Shown here in pieces: positions 27,601-36,131 of a stretch of 62,833 nucleotides of DNA. Within the stretch, counting starts at the first letter, position 1. Every line of letters begins with the position of its first letter. The notes beneath the pieces were generated by a model that saw only the letters and a list, made by a program, of their open reading frames with translations, was not told where the DNA came from and ran no database searches. The position numbers and the translations under genes were made by a program. The stretch is from Streptomyces sp. MBT65 (GTDB taxonomy: Bacteria > Actinomycetota > Actinomycetes > Streptomycetales > Streptomycetaceae): the NCBI RefSeq assembly GCF_016612545.1, contig NZ_JAENRY010000008.1, forward strand, positions 1 to 62,833. Reading direction: 5' to 3'.

Positions 27601-29052
27601 GGCACCTTCTCGGTGGACGGTGGCGGCAACGGCAAGGTCACCGGCGGCACGCCCACGCTGTGGGCCCGCGATGACGTCTCCGGCACCGTCTACACGTTCC
27701 CGATCGACGTGGACAGCGGCACTCTCCTGCCGAAGCTGCTGCACGCCCCGGTGCGCACCCCGCTGGTCTCCGCCGTGAAGACGTCCTCCGGCGGCACGGT
27801 CTGCCTGGACGACGCGGGCGGACACACCGCCGACCACACCAAAATCCAGATCTATACCTGCAACGGCAGCCCCACCCAGCAGTGGGTCCTGCACGACGAC
27901 GGCTCACTGCGCGTCCTGGGCAAGTGCCTCGACGCCACTGACGGCGGCACGGACAACGGCACCCTGCTCCAGCTCTACACGTGCAACGGCGCGGGGTCCC
28001 AGAAGTGGACGGCGAGCGCCTCCGGCAGCCTGGTCAACCCGCAGTCCGGCAAGTGCGTGGACAATCCGGGCGCGGCCACGACCAACGGCACCCAGGTCCG
28101 CCTGTACACCTGCAACGCCTCCGCCGCCCAGAACCGGACGAGCAGCGCCGCCGCGGGTTGGAACACCCACCCCGCCACGGCCCTCTCCATGATCCTGCGC
28201 AAGCGCGACTACCCGACGGTCGCCTCTCCCGGTGACGTCAACAGCGCGACCGGCGGCCCCGACGGCAAGCCCGACCTGTACACCACGGACACCGCGGGCC
28301 AGCTGACCGAATACGCGGGCGCTACGCCGTCCGGCACAACCGCCACCTTCGCCGACCCCGCATCACTCGGCACCGTCACCGACACGGCCACCCACCGCTG
28401 GAACCTCGCCGACGGTACGGGCACGACCGCGGCCGACCCGACGGGCAACGCCCCCGCCACGCTGACCGGCGGTGCCGCCTGGACCTCCGACACCGACCGG
28501 GGCACAGTCCTGAACCTCAACGGCAGCACCTCGTACGCCGCGACCACCGCTACCGGCGTGAACACCGCCGGCAGCTTCACGGTCTCGGCCTGGGTGAAGC
28601 TGAACTCTCTGTCAAGCACCAACTCGACGTTCGTGTCGCAGTCCGACGACCCGGCCGTCGGCGCGGCCAACGGCTTCCAGCTCTACTACTCCTCGGCCAG
28701 CCAGGTCTGGGCTTTCGGCCGCCACGACGACGACAGCACCAGCACCGCCTTCACCGCGGTCTACGGCGCGAAGGCCGCGGCCTCGAAATGGACCCACCTC
28801 GTCGGTGTCTACGACGCCGTCGCCGGCCAACTGCTTCTCTACGTGAACGGCCACCTGTCCGCCACCAAGTCCTACACCGGCACCGACTGGAACGCCGTCG
28901 GCCCCGTCCAGTTCGGCCGCCGCCTCTTCCAGGGCACCTACGCCGAGTACGCGAACGGCCGCCTCAGCGACGTCCGCCTCTACCCGACGGCGCTGCCCCC
29001 GGCGGACGCGACGGCACCCGGCAACAGCGTGGTCGTCTCACAAATCGGGTGA
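24610..29052 (+). CDS. Giant secreted DNRLRE/ricin-lectin/LamG surface protein
   Basis: About 1,480 residues from the GTG preceded by AGGAG, giving a signal peptide (ARRLALFPALGALLLTALAV, cleavage near TAALA). The N-terminal half is DNRLRE/Ig-like beta structure (YPVYIDPFENPVTSKSGAFD). VCBS/FG-GAP-like repeats lie near 776-830 (GDITGDGSPDLLATTSSGDL) and a ricin-B lectin near 1054-1179 (QQW and QKW motifs). A second short repeat (GDVNSATGGPDGKPDLYTTD) precedes a C-terminal LamG/concanavalin-like domain. Proteins of this type sit next to Rhs/YD proteins in many Streptomyces and probably bind glycans at the cell surface or help display or deliver the partner toxin. It shares its promoter region with the Rhs gene. 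Confidence 0.85.
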   Translation: MLPSSARRLALFPALGALLLTALAVPTAALADGEPADTADPLLAAQAQAVSDGTSVPVDALTSQTDTVVANPDGSFTTTSAVLPVRVRQDGAWVPVDATLTAGADGAYSPRATPSGVRLSGGGTGPLATLTDPAGHSMSLTMPFALPAPQVSGDTALYASVLPGVDLSVSVTDQGGFSDVLIVHDAQAAADPRVRRLAVSTDTDGLDLSATGAGGMTVTAPDGSVSYTSPPPLMWDSSTPATTSTATTPRSAAVLKPASFAGLSAADDEPTAPATSSSAAGPGSGAQVGQVPMTTTSDAITLAPDASVLDGPDTHYPVYIDPFENPVTSKSGAFDEVYSSSACSDAPQYNKPQTNGEGVGYQQWGGACGDGLERSYYAIDTSGLDPSMKVIKAEVKVSTRYAASVDCSHNQPITLHTTGTINENTDWGNQPGTLDDNGYPAVKTTVPSGANGNSSCSNSTASFRVDDQVQKIADGNKGTWTIGLFGNESRTSSNLDYLRMSQTLALTTNFDIPPDIPTKVHTTPPPLGADGDCVTGSAAGWIGATTYSGAGSNIQLHSTVTTHISGEHAEAHYHVWDRSDLDADGNAADKGTPDSGMVASGADADAPIGFTLKDGHGYGWDVYAQDNSSIKMTSPISDHCWFNTDFTPPQTPTIADNPHFPPVGSGTGDTYAGSDVHADFAVSAADNTPADTCAPAACQASGIDHFLWQLDSQPTIATGQPAKVTSTSGATASGTVTINVTDWGVHTLYVGAVDRAGNLSQNPVSYTFTAPWDPKTKIAPGDITGDGSPDLLATTSSGDLELVPGDSDPAQAPVAAQDGPVGSNPPAITGPVIVSTPKGAPTGTWSDYLIAHRGNLHGDTHDDLFAYNTKTQQLYVVKNDLDPKEDGAFPRTPYSTFPGFVGRRYDVVTKDDCEATDTVPADRCTNAGYDPAKPWDISQLVVDGDVYGNADHPAVLTVENNKLWLYQTYGVNHLGHPLLLGDGDWSGLTLIAPGRVGGTFSVDGGGNGKVTGGTPTLWARDDVSGTVYTFPIDVDSGTLLPKLLHAPVRTPLVSAVKTSSGGTVCLDDAGGHTADHTKIQIYTCNGSPTQQWVLHDDGSLRVLGKCLDATDGGTDNGTLLQLYTCNGAGSQKWTASASGSLVNPQSGKCVDNPGAATTNGTQVRLYTCNASAAQNRTSSAAAGWNTHPATALSMILRKRDYPTVASPGDVNSATGGPDGKPDLYTTDTAGQLTEYAGATPSGTTATFADPASLGTVTDTATHRWNLADGTGTTAADPTGNAPATLTGGAAWTSDTDRGTVLNLNGSTSYAATTATGVNTAGSFTVSAWVKLNSLSSTNSTFVSQSDDPAVGAANGFQLYYSSASQVWAFGRHDDDSTSTAFTAVYGAKAAASKWTHLVGVYDAVAGQLLLYVNGHLSATKSYTGTDWNAVGPVQFGRRLFQGTYAEYANGRLSDVRLYPTALPPADATAPGNSVVVSQIG

Positions 29053-29450
29053 GGTATGAGGCACCGATGAGCTGCAGTCGTACCTCCTGTTGGGCAGAAG
29101 ACGACACTCTGCCCGGGCACGGGCCTCGCCCTTGGGCGCGGCCCCCACAGGGGAAGCGAGCAGCAGGCTGACCGCGTAATCGTCGGGGTGCCACAACAAT
29201 CGCCCTCGCGTGCACGTCCGCTTACGCGGTTGACCAGGATCCGATCTGCACGGTGGCCGCACGCTCGGCCACCAAATGGCCACCGCACCGCTCCGAACAG
29301 ATCGAGGCGGATCAACAGCAGGGAACAAAAAACAGTTCACGGGCTGGCACAACGAAATCACGACCGGCTGTCAATCTCGGACCTACGCATCGGGATGCGT
29401 AGCCCACAGGTGCCCGATCAGCCCTGATTCCAAGGTCAACCAAAACAAGG
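29053..29450. other. Intergenic region before tRNA-Thr fragment B
   Basis: No gene or RNA recognised. Only short shadow frames are present. Confidence 0.55.
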
Positions 29451-29480
29451 AACCCCAGGTCAGAGGCCTGACCTGGGGTT
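29451..29480 (-). terminator. tRNA-type terminator after tRNA-Thr fragment B
   Basis: A perfect 13-bp stem (AACCCCAGGTCAG with complement) and AGGC loop, located a few bases 3' of the truncated tRNA copy on the minus strand. Confidence 0.7.
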
Positions 29481-29487
29481 AACCACG

Positions 29488-29531
29488 GAGCCCCCTGTCG
29501 GATTCGAACCGACGACCTACGCATTACAAGT
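29488..29531 (-). repeat. tRNA-Thr 3' fragment B (att-like)
   Basis: 44 bases identical to 39492-39535, covering the 3' half of tRNA-Thr from the anticodon loop through the discriminator base. Beyond the anticodon the match stops abruptly. The exact identity over a tRNA 3' half, in the same orientation as the intact gene ten kilobases away, is what integration at a tRNA attachment site leaves behind. Confidence 0.85.
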
Positions 29532-29970
29532 CCGGGAAGGATCTTGCCGGCTGGTTCCGGACGCTCCTTCGGTGTCCGAAACCACCAGGTCAGGACAGGT
29601 ACCGCGCGGGGCTCAGTCCACGCAGTGATGGTCTCTGCCACCTCGTCCGCTCACGCATCGCTCACGCATCACGTGCCGCCGAGCAGGGGCTTCATAGCAA
29701 CCACCGGAGCGACACCGACAGCCAAGGCGGCCGGTCGTGAGGAGGCCGAGTGCTCGGCCGGGTCGCGAGGGCCGTGCGCAATCCAGCGCGGTGCATCTCA
29801 GTCCCCGGACATGACCAGTGGCCTGACCGCTCGACGGGTGGCTGGCCGATAAGGCGCATCCGTTCAGGCACTCTGTGGTGCACTGGCACCTACCTGACAG
29901 CGGGCTCGGCGCCAGCCTCTCGCGTACCCGGGCCAGAGTCCTGAGGACCAGCGAGCAGCGAGGAGTCGCC
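29532..29970. other. Intergenic region after tRNA-Thr fragment B
   Basis: No gene recognised. A perfect tandem duplication of an 11-mer (GCTCACGCATC at 29649-29659 and 29660-29670) is the only structure noted. An excisionase or integrase gene, which could be expected beside an att site, is not visible. Confidence 0.5.
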
Positions 29971-31287
29971 ATGACCGTACGCGGGCATGAAGGGCCCGGT
30001 GGGCCGACCGTTCCCACTCCCGTGAACCAGGGTGGCCAGGGCAGGGTGATGACCCTGGCGGGGACACTGGCGGCAGCGGAGACAGCGGCACCCGTGGAGT
30101 CGCTCGACGTGGTCGCGCGGATGCTCAAGGAGCACCTCGGGGCCGCGTCGGTGTCGTTCCTCATCACCGACTTCACCGGCGGCTCGGTGGTGCGGCTGGG
30201 TGCGGCGGGCAGCGTCGATACCGATGAACCCGCCCGGCGCATCACCCTGCGGGGCACCCTGTACGACGACGTGATCCGCACCCAGCGGCCGAGCGTGGAG
30301 GACAAGGGCGAGGGCGCGCTGGTGCGGGTCGTCGCGCCGGTGACCAACCGCGGGGACGCCATCGGGCTCCTCGAACTGTTCCTGCCCGCGGTACCCGACG
30401 CGGAGACCATGCGGGAGGTCGGCGAGACCGCACACGCCCTGGCGTACATCGTCATCGCGAACCGGTCCTTCACCGACGTGTACCAGTGGGGCCGCCGTAC
30501 CACTCCGCTGAGCCTGGCCGCGGAGATCCAGCACCGGCTGCTCCCGGCTTCGCTGGCGTGCGAGGCCGCGCAGTTCGCCGTGGCCGGGGCGCTGGAGCCG
30601 GCCGACCACGTCGGGGGCGACACCTTCGACTACGTCATCGACCGGGACACCGTCCAGCTCTCCGTCACCGACGCCATGGGCCACGATGTCGACGCCGCGC
30701 TGCTGGCCACCCTCCTGGTGGGCGCCCTGCGCCGGGCGCGGCGGGCCGGTGCCGACCTCGCCGAACAGGCTCGCCAGGCCGACCGGGCCATGCGTGAGCA
30801 CGGCCGTCACAGCTACGTCACCGGTCAGCTTCTGCGCATCAGCCTGATCGACGGCACGACCGAGTTCATCAACGCCGGGCACCCCTGGCCGCTGCGCATG
30901 CGGAACGGCGAAGTGCAGGAGATCACTCCGAAGATCGATATGCCGTTCGGCTTCCTCACCCCTCACACCTACCGGGTCCAGTCGCTGGACCTGCAGCCGG
31001 GCGACCGGCTGGTGATGCTGACCGACGGCATGCTGGAGCGCAACGCCAACAGCCTCGATCTGTCGCACCTGATCGTGCGCACCAGCGCACTGCACCCCCG
31101 TGAGGCCGCCCGCACTCTCATCGGGGCGATCGTCGACGCCAACCACGGCCACCTGCAGGACGACGCGACCGTCATGTGCCTGGACTGGCACGGCGTCGAC
31201 CAGTCGGAGCGGGACGCCAACACCGGCGCCGACCTCACCGACGCCTCCGCACCGTCACGAACAAGGCGGATGAATTCCGCGCAATGA
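29971..31287 (+). CDS. GAF-PP2C (SpoIIE-type) serine phosphatase
   Basis: 438 residues from the ATG after GCGAGGAG. The N-terminal GAF-like domain (ESLDVVARMLKEHLGAASVS to IGLLELFLP) is followed by a SpoIIE/RsbU-type PP2C domain. Visible PP2C features are the metal-binding Asp in VGGDTFDYVI, SVTDAMGHDVDAALLATLLV, FINAGHPWPLRMRNG, VMLTDGMLER and the final HLQDDATVMCLDW. These phosphatases dephosphorylate anti-sigma antagonists (STAS proteins), releasing stress sigma factors. A STAS protein (about 3.2 kb) and an RsbW-like remnant (35.2 kb) are also in the window, though not adjacent. Confidence 0.92.
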   Translation: MTVRGHEGPGGPTVPTPVNQGGQGRVMTLAGTLAAAETAAPVESLDVVARMLKEHLGAASVSFLITDFTGGSVVRLGAAGSVDTDEPARRITLRGTLYDDVIRTQRPSVEDKGEGALVRVVAPVTNRGDAIGLLELFLPAVPDAETMREVGETAHALAYIVIANRSFTDVYQWGRRTTPLSLAAEIQHRLLPASLACEAAQFAVAGALEPADHVGGDTFDYVIDRDTVQLSVTDAMGHDVDAALLATLLVGALRRARRAGADLAEQARQADRAMREHGRHSYVTGQLLRISLIDGTTEFINAGHPWPLRMRNGEVQEITPKIDMPFGFLTPHTYRVQSLDLQPGDRLVMLTDGMLERNANSLDLSHLIVRTSALHPREAARTLIGAIVDANHGHLQDDATVMCLDWHGVDQSERDANTGADLTDASAPSRTRRMNSAQ

Positions 31288-31363
31288 CGCGACGCCTGCT
31301 CCCGCATCCCGCTGCGTCCGGTCCCCAGGCGAGGCGGCCCGGGCACCTGCCTGGCTGACCGCG

Positions 31364-31531
31364 TCACCGCGGGAGACGCCTGCGACGGCGGCCCAGGCGC
31401 AGGCCAAGGAGGACGAAGTCGGCGACCAGAACCACCACACCGATGACCAGCAGGTAGAAGAGGCCCTTCGCCGCCACACCGATGATGCCGAGCACGATGG
31501 CCACAAGGACCAGTAGGAGAAAGAGAGCCAT
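31364..31531 (-). CDS. Small hydrophobic membrane protein
   Basis: 55 residues: two hydrophobic segments (ALFLLLVLVAIVLGIIGVAA and FYLLVIGVVVLVADFVLLGL) and a basic tail RLGRRRRRLPR. Typical small stress-associated membrane protein of Streptomyces, found in the same block as a PRC-barrel protein. No molecular role is known to me. Confidence 0.7.
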   Translation of the reverse strand: MALFLLLVLVAIVLGIIGVAAKGLFYLLVIGVVVLVADFVLLGLRLGRRRRRLPR

Positions 31532-31568
31532 CGGTGTCACCTCATCGTGGAGCACATTGGTGGGGGCA

Positions 31569-31925
31569 TCAGCGGCGGGCGAGGCGACGTTCGCCACCCT
31601 CGCCCATTCTGTAGGCGAGGGCGTAGTGGGCGAAAACCGTCTTCTCGTCCTCCGCGAGCAGTTCGCCGTCCGTGCCGATCGAGGGTGCTTCCTTGACCTG
31701 CTTCTTGTCGTAGGCAACCTTCAGATAGCCGGGACCGACCGTCGCATCGCCCAGAGGGACGAACACCAGCCGGTGCCGGGTCGGCAGGCCGACCCTGACC
31801 GTTGCGAACGCGGGCTGGTCTGTGGCCGTGTCCACGTAGACCGCCTCCAGGACGCCGATCTTGTGCTGCTCATGGTCGACCACGTCGTGGCCCCGCCATT
31901 CCCTGATGTCTTGCGCCTCGAACAC
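31569..31925 (-). CDS. PRC-barrel domain protein
   Basis: 118 residues. The opening FEAQDIREWRGHDVVDHEQH and KIGVLEAVYVDTATDQPAFA form a PRC-barrel, followed by a charged tail. PRC-barrels occur in RNA-processing factors and photosynthetic reaction centres; stand-alone versions are common in actinobacterial stress clusters. It lies 37 bases upstream of the small membrane protein on the same strand, so the two probably form an operon. Confidence 0.85.
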   Translation of the reverse strand: MFEAQDIREWRGHDVVDHEQHKIGVLEAVYVDTATDQPAFATVRVGLPTRHRLVFVPLGDATVGPGYLKVAYDKKQVKEAPSIGTDGELLAEDEKTVFAHYALAYRMGEGGERRLARR

Positions 31926-32145
31926 GGCAGCCCCTCTGTCGCAGGTCAGCTGAAGACCGCTGGCGTCACGTTCTCCTCCCTCCTTACCTGTCCACGGAGC
32001 GTCACACCCTTCAGAGCGGCCCGCTTGTAGGCCGGACGGCGGACGGCTTTCACGCGCGGCGCGATGCCTCTGCGACAGCCCGGCCCTTCGCGGTCCATCG
32101 CCCGGCAGCTCGGGCGATGAGCGGCGCGATCGGAAACTGTCGCGG

Positions 32146-32967
32146 TCAGTAGGCGGCCAGGAAGATGGCGATGTAGTGCGCGGTGAAGGCCGCCACGGTC
32201 AGGGCGTGGAACACCTCGTGGAAGCCGAACCAGCGGGGTGAGGGGTCGGGGCGCTGGAGGGCGTAGACCACCGCGCCGGCGCTGTAGAGAAGCCCGCCGA
32301 CCACTATGAGGATGAGTACGGCCGCTCCCCCGGCGTGCAGGAAGTCGGGCAGGTAACGCACCGGTGCCCACCCCAGCGCGAGGTAACACGGGGTGTACAG
32401 CCAGCGCGGAGCTCCGACCCAGAAGACCCGGAACGCGATACCGGCCAATGCGCCCGCCCACACGATCCACAGCAGCAGGGACCGCTGGTCCGGCGGAAGG
32501 AGAAGCACCGCCAGGGGTGTGCAGGTGCCGGCGATGATGAGGAAGATGTTGGCGTGGTCGAGACGTCGCAGGAGTGCCTCGCCGAGCCGCCCCCAGGTGC
32601 CACGGTGGTAGATCGCGCTCGTTGCGAACAGCATGCCGGCGGTGACCGCATACACGACGCAGGCCAGGGCCGCCTGCGGAGTGCGGGCCCGACAGACGAG
32701 AACGATGCCTGCGATCAGCGAGGCCGGGACCATCGCGGCATGGAGCCAGCCACGCAGCCTCGGCTTGACCGGTTCGGCTGCCCGCTCCACGAGAGCGGCA
32801 ACCGTATGACCTTTCCTTTCCGCTTTATCCTCCTCTGATCCGACGGGCGGCCGGTCTTGAGGATTCTCTGCACTCCATGAGGCGACGTGAACGTATTCGG
32901 CTTCAGCAGCGTCGCGGGACACAGCTTCTCGTCCTCCCTCGGACTCCTGGGCGCCACCAGTGATCAC
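32146..32967 (-). CDS. Hemolysin III / PAQR family membrane protein
   Basis: 273 residues from a GTG start. A hydrophilic N-terminal extension of about 65 residues precedes seven hydrophobic segments. Family motifs are visible: SAIYHRGTWG, the LDHANIFLIIAGTCTP segment, and the late FHEVFHALTVAAFTAHYIAI, with His residues thought to bind metal. Members of this family resemble eukaryotic PAQR receptors and may act as membrane hydrolases. Despite the name, haemolytic activity is not implied. Confidence 0.9.
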   Translation of the reverse strand: MITGGAQESEGGREAVSRDAAEAEYVHVASWSAENPQDRPPVGSEEDKAERKGHTVAALVERAAEPVKPRLRGWLHAAMVPASLIAGIVLVCRARTPQAALACVVYAVTAGMLFATSAIYHRGTWGRLGEALLRRLDHANIFLIIAGTCTPLAVLLLPPDQRSLLLWIVWAGALAGIAFRVFWVGAPRWLYTPCYLALGWAPVRYLPDFLHAGGAAVLILIVVGGLLYSAGAVVYALQRPDPSPRWFGFHEVFHALTVAAFTAHYIAIFLAAY

Positions 32968-33666
32968 GGGGCCATGCTAAAAGACGGCACTCCACGCCAT
33001 TCCGGGAGGCCGGTCTCGAACACCACGCCCAGTCGCAGGCATGGTGTTCCGCAGCCGTTCCCACTCCACCCTCGTTGATACTGCCGTCAACTGGGCCAGC
33101 CGAAGCCGAGTAGACCGGCTGGTCATGGGAACGATCAGGACTTCCGAACGGGCATTCCGCCCGCCTACGCGCAAGGAGCGTCGCTGCTTCCTGAGGTCCG
33201 CCCCCACGTATCCGCCCCCCTCGCAAGCCAGTTGGAGCATCGGTTGGGCCTGGCGGCTGGAGAACGCTTCCGGGCGGAACTGTGGAGGTCCTCGGGTACC
33301 GCGTATCTGCTGCCCGCCAACATCAAGGCCCTTGTGCAGCGTTCGGTGACCGGAGAGGGAACCGCCCCCTGGCCCGCCAGCTCCTCTCGGCCCGCGATCA
33401 GATGCCCCGACGAACGTCTGAACGTCTCCGTCTCCAAGCCGTACGACAGCCGCTCAGGAAGTCTGCGGCCGAGGTTGCGTCGGACCGGGATTCATTTCAA
33501 CAGATCAGGGCCGCGCGGCCGTTGCTGCGCGGCCCTGATCCCCTGCACCACAGATCATGTCGACGCCCGGCACCAGAGCCGGTCCCGTGTCCGGGTGAGA
33601 GCACGGCGCGCGGCCGACGGCAGTCAGGGACGCGGCGTGCGCAATCCTTCGGGCAGGGTTGCGGGG
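32968..33666. other. 700-base region without a clear gene
   Basis: Several overlapping frames exist, but none has a recognisable domain or convincing start. Frames around 33230-33570 have some protein-like runs and could be decayed coding sequence. The right end contains a terminator for the cold-shock gene. Confidence 0.5.
33503..33540. terminator. Hairpin downstream of first cold-shock gene
   Basis: A perfect 14-bp stem (GATCAGGGCCGCGC and complement) with a ten-base loop, about 130 bases beyond the cold-shock stop on the minus strand. Confidence 0.55.
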
Positions 33667-33870
33667 TCAGGCCGGGTTGATGTTTTCGGCCTGGGGGCCC
33701 TTCTGGCCCTGGGTGACGTCGAACGTCACGACCTGGCCCTCCTGAAGTTCACGGAAGCCGGAGGAGTTGATCGCCGAGTAGTGCGCGAAGACGTCCGGGC
33801 CGCCGCCGTCCTGGGCGATGAAGCCGAAGCCCTTCTCCGCGTTGAACCACTTCACAGTTCCTGTAGCCAT
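33667..33870 (-). CDS. CspA-family cold-shock protein
   Basis: 67 residues, the normal single cold-shock domain length. RNP1 (KGFGFIAQD) and RNP2 (VFAHYSAI) are intact. It binds single-stranded RNA/DNA and melts RNA structure. The first 17 residues are identical to those of the second copy at 38.8 kb, and the two proteins differ mainly in the middle ([20 protein letters not shown]). It belongs to the cold-shock block with the DEAD-box helicase. Confidence 0.95.
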   Translation of the reverse strand: MATGTVKWFNAEKGFGFIAQDGGGPDVFAHYSAINSSGFRELQEGQVVTFDVTQGQKGPQAENINPA

Positions 33871-34113
33871 GTCTCATGCCTTCCAGTCGATGAACGCCTC
33901 CCCCTCCATGGGGAAAGCGGAGGTGATCGCCCTGGTCCCTGCGGCACAGCACAGCAAAACGCCCATGCCGGGAGCATGGGCTGGAGAATTCCGAACCACG
34001 ACAGCTGACGCAGACGCTACACGCCCACACACCGCGTCACCAGAGAAAGCGATCACGCCGCACACCAGGACGGGGCGTACGGGGGTGCCCGCCGATGTCG
34101 GCGGGCCCCCGTC

Positions 34114-34452
34114 TCAGGCGGTGGTCGTCGGGTCCGCCGATTCGGCGGCGCGGCGGTATTCGGCGTTGATGCGCTGGGCTTCTTCGAGCTGGTCTTCGAG
34201 GATGATGATGCGGCAGGCGGCCTCGACAGAGGTGCCGTGGTCGACGAGTTCCCGGGCGCGGGCGGCGATGCGCAGCTGGTAGCGGGAGTAGCGGCGGTGG
34301 CCGCCGGCGGAGCGGAGCGGGGTGATGAGGCGGGCTTCGCCGATGGCGCGGAGGAAGCCCTGGGTGGTGCCGAGGAGTTCGGCGGCCCGGCCCATCGTGT
34401 AGGCGGGGTAGTCGTCGTCGTCGATACGGCCGAACGAGTCGTCTGCTGTCAT
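34114..34452 (-). CDS. MerR-family transcriptional regulator
   Basis: 112 residues from the ATG giving MTADDSFGRIDDDDYPAYTM. The winged helix (MGRAAELLGTTQGFLRAIGE, then TPLRSAGGHRRYSRYQLRIA) is a typical MerR DNA-binding domain, followed by a short coiled coil (IIILEDQLEEAQRINAEYRR) and no effector domain. Short MerR proteins like this often dimerise through the coiled coil. A long perfect palindrome just upstream could be its own operator. Confidence 0.88.
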   Translation of the reverse strand: MTADDSFGRIDDDDYPAYTMGRAAELLGTTQGFLRAIGEARLITPLRSAGGHRRYSRYQLRIAARARELVDHGTSVEAACRIIILEDQLEEAQRINAEYRRAAESADPTTTA

Positions 34453-34478
34453 TTGCACCTCTCTGTGGAACGCGTCGA

Positions 34479-34510
34479 GGGGCCTTGGTGCCATTTGGCA
34501 CCAAGGCCCC
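34479..34510. promoter_or_regulatory. Perfect 14-bp-arm palindrome upstream of merR gene
   Basis: Arms GGGGCCTTGGTGCC and its complement around ATTT, 27 bases upstream of the regulator start. There is no T-run, and MerR proteins bind palindromes, so an operator (autoregulation) is as likely as a terminator. Confidence 0.45.
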
Positions 34511-35243
34511 GAAGGAACTGCTACACCATCTGCCGGCCTTCGTACTGCGTCGGCCCTCTGTTTCCGCAGACCCGACCGGAATACCGTCGGGGCTGCTGGG
34601 ATCGCGGTTGCTTGACCGGAGACCACCTCACTATCGATGTCCTGCGGTACCCGGGTTCAAGATGTCGGCCCGGGCGATCCTGATGGCGCTCGGCTCCTCC
34701 GTTCTCCCTCTGGGATCAACTGCTTACAAGTGGGGTACTGCGCACTGCTGGTGATACGAACTGCTCAGCGGCCTGTGACAGCGCCGCTCTTCGGCAGCCA
34801 GCCCCGTCGCCCGTCCTGCGTCTGCTCTGGCTTGGAACCCCACTGCCGAACCTCCCGGTGCGCGCGTCCGCAGCCGACGCCTTCACCGAGGTGCTGCTCA
34901 CTCACTTCACTGCCGGGTCCTGCGAACTGCACTTACAGGTACTGCCACTGCGGTCCTGCTCACGGCAGCCCCTGATCACTGCGGGCCACCCGGTCCGGTC
35001 GTCAGTCGCGTCACCGTCCTGCAACCGCTCTGGCTTCGCGACTCCACCACCGCACCGTCCTGCCAACTGCACCTGCGGATACTGCGCTGCCCGGCAGTTC
35101 GTGTCTGCCAGGCCCTGCTGTCTCTCTGGGCTACGAGAGAACCATAACCACGACCCCGCTCCAATGTCTACTCCAACAAACACAGATTTCCGTGCATTCG
35201 ACAGAGAGGGAATCGGCCTCGAACAGTGACCGGAGCAGGAGGA
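34511..35243. repeat. Non-coding region with degenerate repeats
   Basis: No gene recognised in 730 bases. From about 34700 to 35130 the sequence is built of imperfect units sharing TCCTGC(N)AACTGCAC and CTCTGGCTT cores (near 34815, 34917, 35014 and 35058). The frames are full of Cys/Arg/Thr and do not look coding. Confidence 0.45.
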
Positions 35244-35606
35244 GTGGCTGTCAGCGCCACAACCGTCGCCCCGCGCACGCGAAAGCGTGCGATTTTTCCT
35301 CGGAAGTCTCCAACGTCCGATCGCAGCTAGGACGCCGACATCGTGGTCCTGGTCGTCCCGGAACGCGTCACCAACGCCGTGCGCCACGGCGGCGGCACCT
35401 GCACCCTGGACCTGACCGCACACCCCGACAGCATCGAGGTGGCCGTGCACGACCGCAGCCCGCAGGCGCAGAGCATGCGCACCCCCGACCGGAACGACGG
35501 CACCGGAAGCGTCGGCTGGCCCATGGTCAACCGCCTCGCACGCACCACCGCGGTCACCCGCCGGGCGGCCGGCGGCAAGACCGTGAACGCGCCCGTCGCC
35601 CGGTGA
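35244..35606 (+). pseudogene. RsbW-like ATP-binding anti-sigma kinase, broken
   Basis: The GTG frame reads VSATTVAPRTRKRAIFPRKS, then hits TAG at 35328, then continues in frame as DADIVVLVVPERVTNAVRHG with the rest of a HATPase_c domain (N-box RVTNAVRHGGG, then DGTGSVGWPMVNRLA). Intact relatives are about 140 residues; here the stretch before the N-box is also too short, so there may be an internal deletion besides the stop. An 87-residue remnant could still start at 35343 but would lack part of the fold. Confidence 0.6.
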
Positions 35607-35652
35607 CGCCACCGCTGAAGCAGCCCGATGGCCGGCAAATACAATCTGACCC

Positions 35653-36012
35653 ATGTCGAAGCATGACGAGCTGCTCGTTGACGTCGCCACCGTGGTGGAG
35701 TCCGGGCAGAGCAACCAGATGTCCCTGACCGTGGTCACCGGCGGCGCTGTCATCACCGGCCGGCTGGCTCCCGAAGCCGTGTGGAGGCGGAGGGTGTCGG
35801 AGGTTCTGACGGATTCCGCCCGCCTGGGAGAGTTCTCCGCCGTGTTCGACACCCCCGCAAAGGAGGACGGGCCACCCACTCATCTGCACTTCCACGTCGC
35901 CCGAATTCTTCAGGGCACGGTGGGGATCCCGGAGACGGGCGGGATGTACCGGGTCGCGATCGACGACGTCAGCGCCTGGACCGTGGGCGACTTCAGCTAT
36001 TCCGACCACTGA
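35653..36012 (+). CDS. Conserved hypothetical protein, GvpU-like
   Basis: 119 residues beginning MSKHDELLVDVATVVESGQS. Segments MSLTVVTGGAVITGRLAPEA and the central PPTHLHFHVARILQG recall the accessory gas-vesicle protein GvpU, but no other gas vesicle gene is present, so the similarity may only reflect a shared small fold. It follows the RsbW-like remnant by 46 bases on the same strand. Function unknown. Confidence 0.6.
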   Translation: MSKHDELLVDVATVVESGQSNQMSLTVVTGGAVITGRLAPEAVWRRRVSEVLTDSARLGEFSAVFDTPAKEDGPPTHLHFHVARILQGTVGIPETGGMYRVAIDDVSAWTVGDFSYSDH

Positions 36013-36061
36013 TATTCCGGCCGCCGAGGAACCACGGCGACGGGAACCCGTCGCACGCAGT

Positions 36062-36095
36062 GTGGGCCCGGCCGACTCGCGTCGGCCGGGCCCAC
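36062..36095. terminator. Bidirectional hairpin between convergent genes
   Basis: A perfect 15-bp stem (GTGGGCCCGGCCGAC and complement) with TCGC loop, between the GvpU-like gene and the convergent SCO5918-like gene. Confidence 0.75.
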
Positions 36096-36131
36096 TGCTG
36101 TTCAGGTGTCGGCGCGTGCCTGTCGCGTCGG

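Noticed and set aside
25045..27894. A 949-codon minus-strand open frame
   Set aside because: Antisense to the lectin/LamG gene; Val/Gly/Arg-rich without any motif.
34700..35130. The repeats as a CRISPR array
   Set aside because: Repeat units are degenerate and irregularly spaced, and no Cas genes are nearby.
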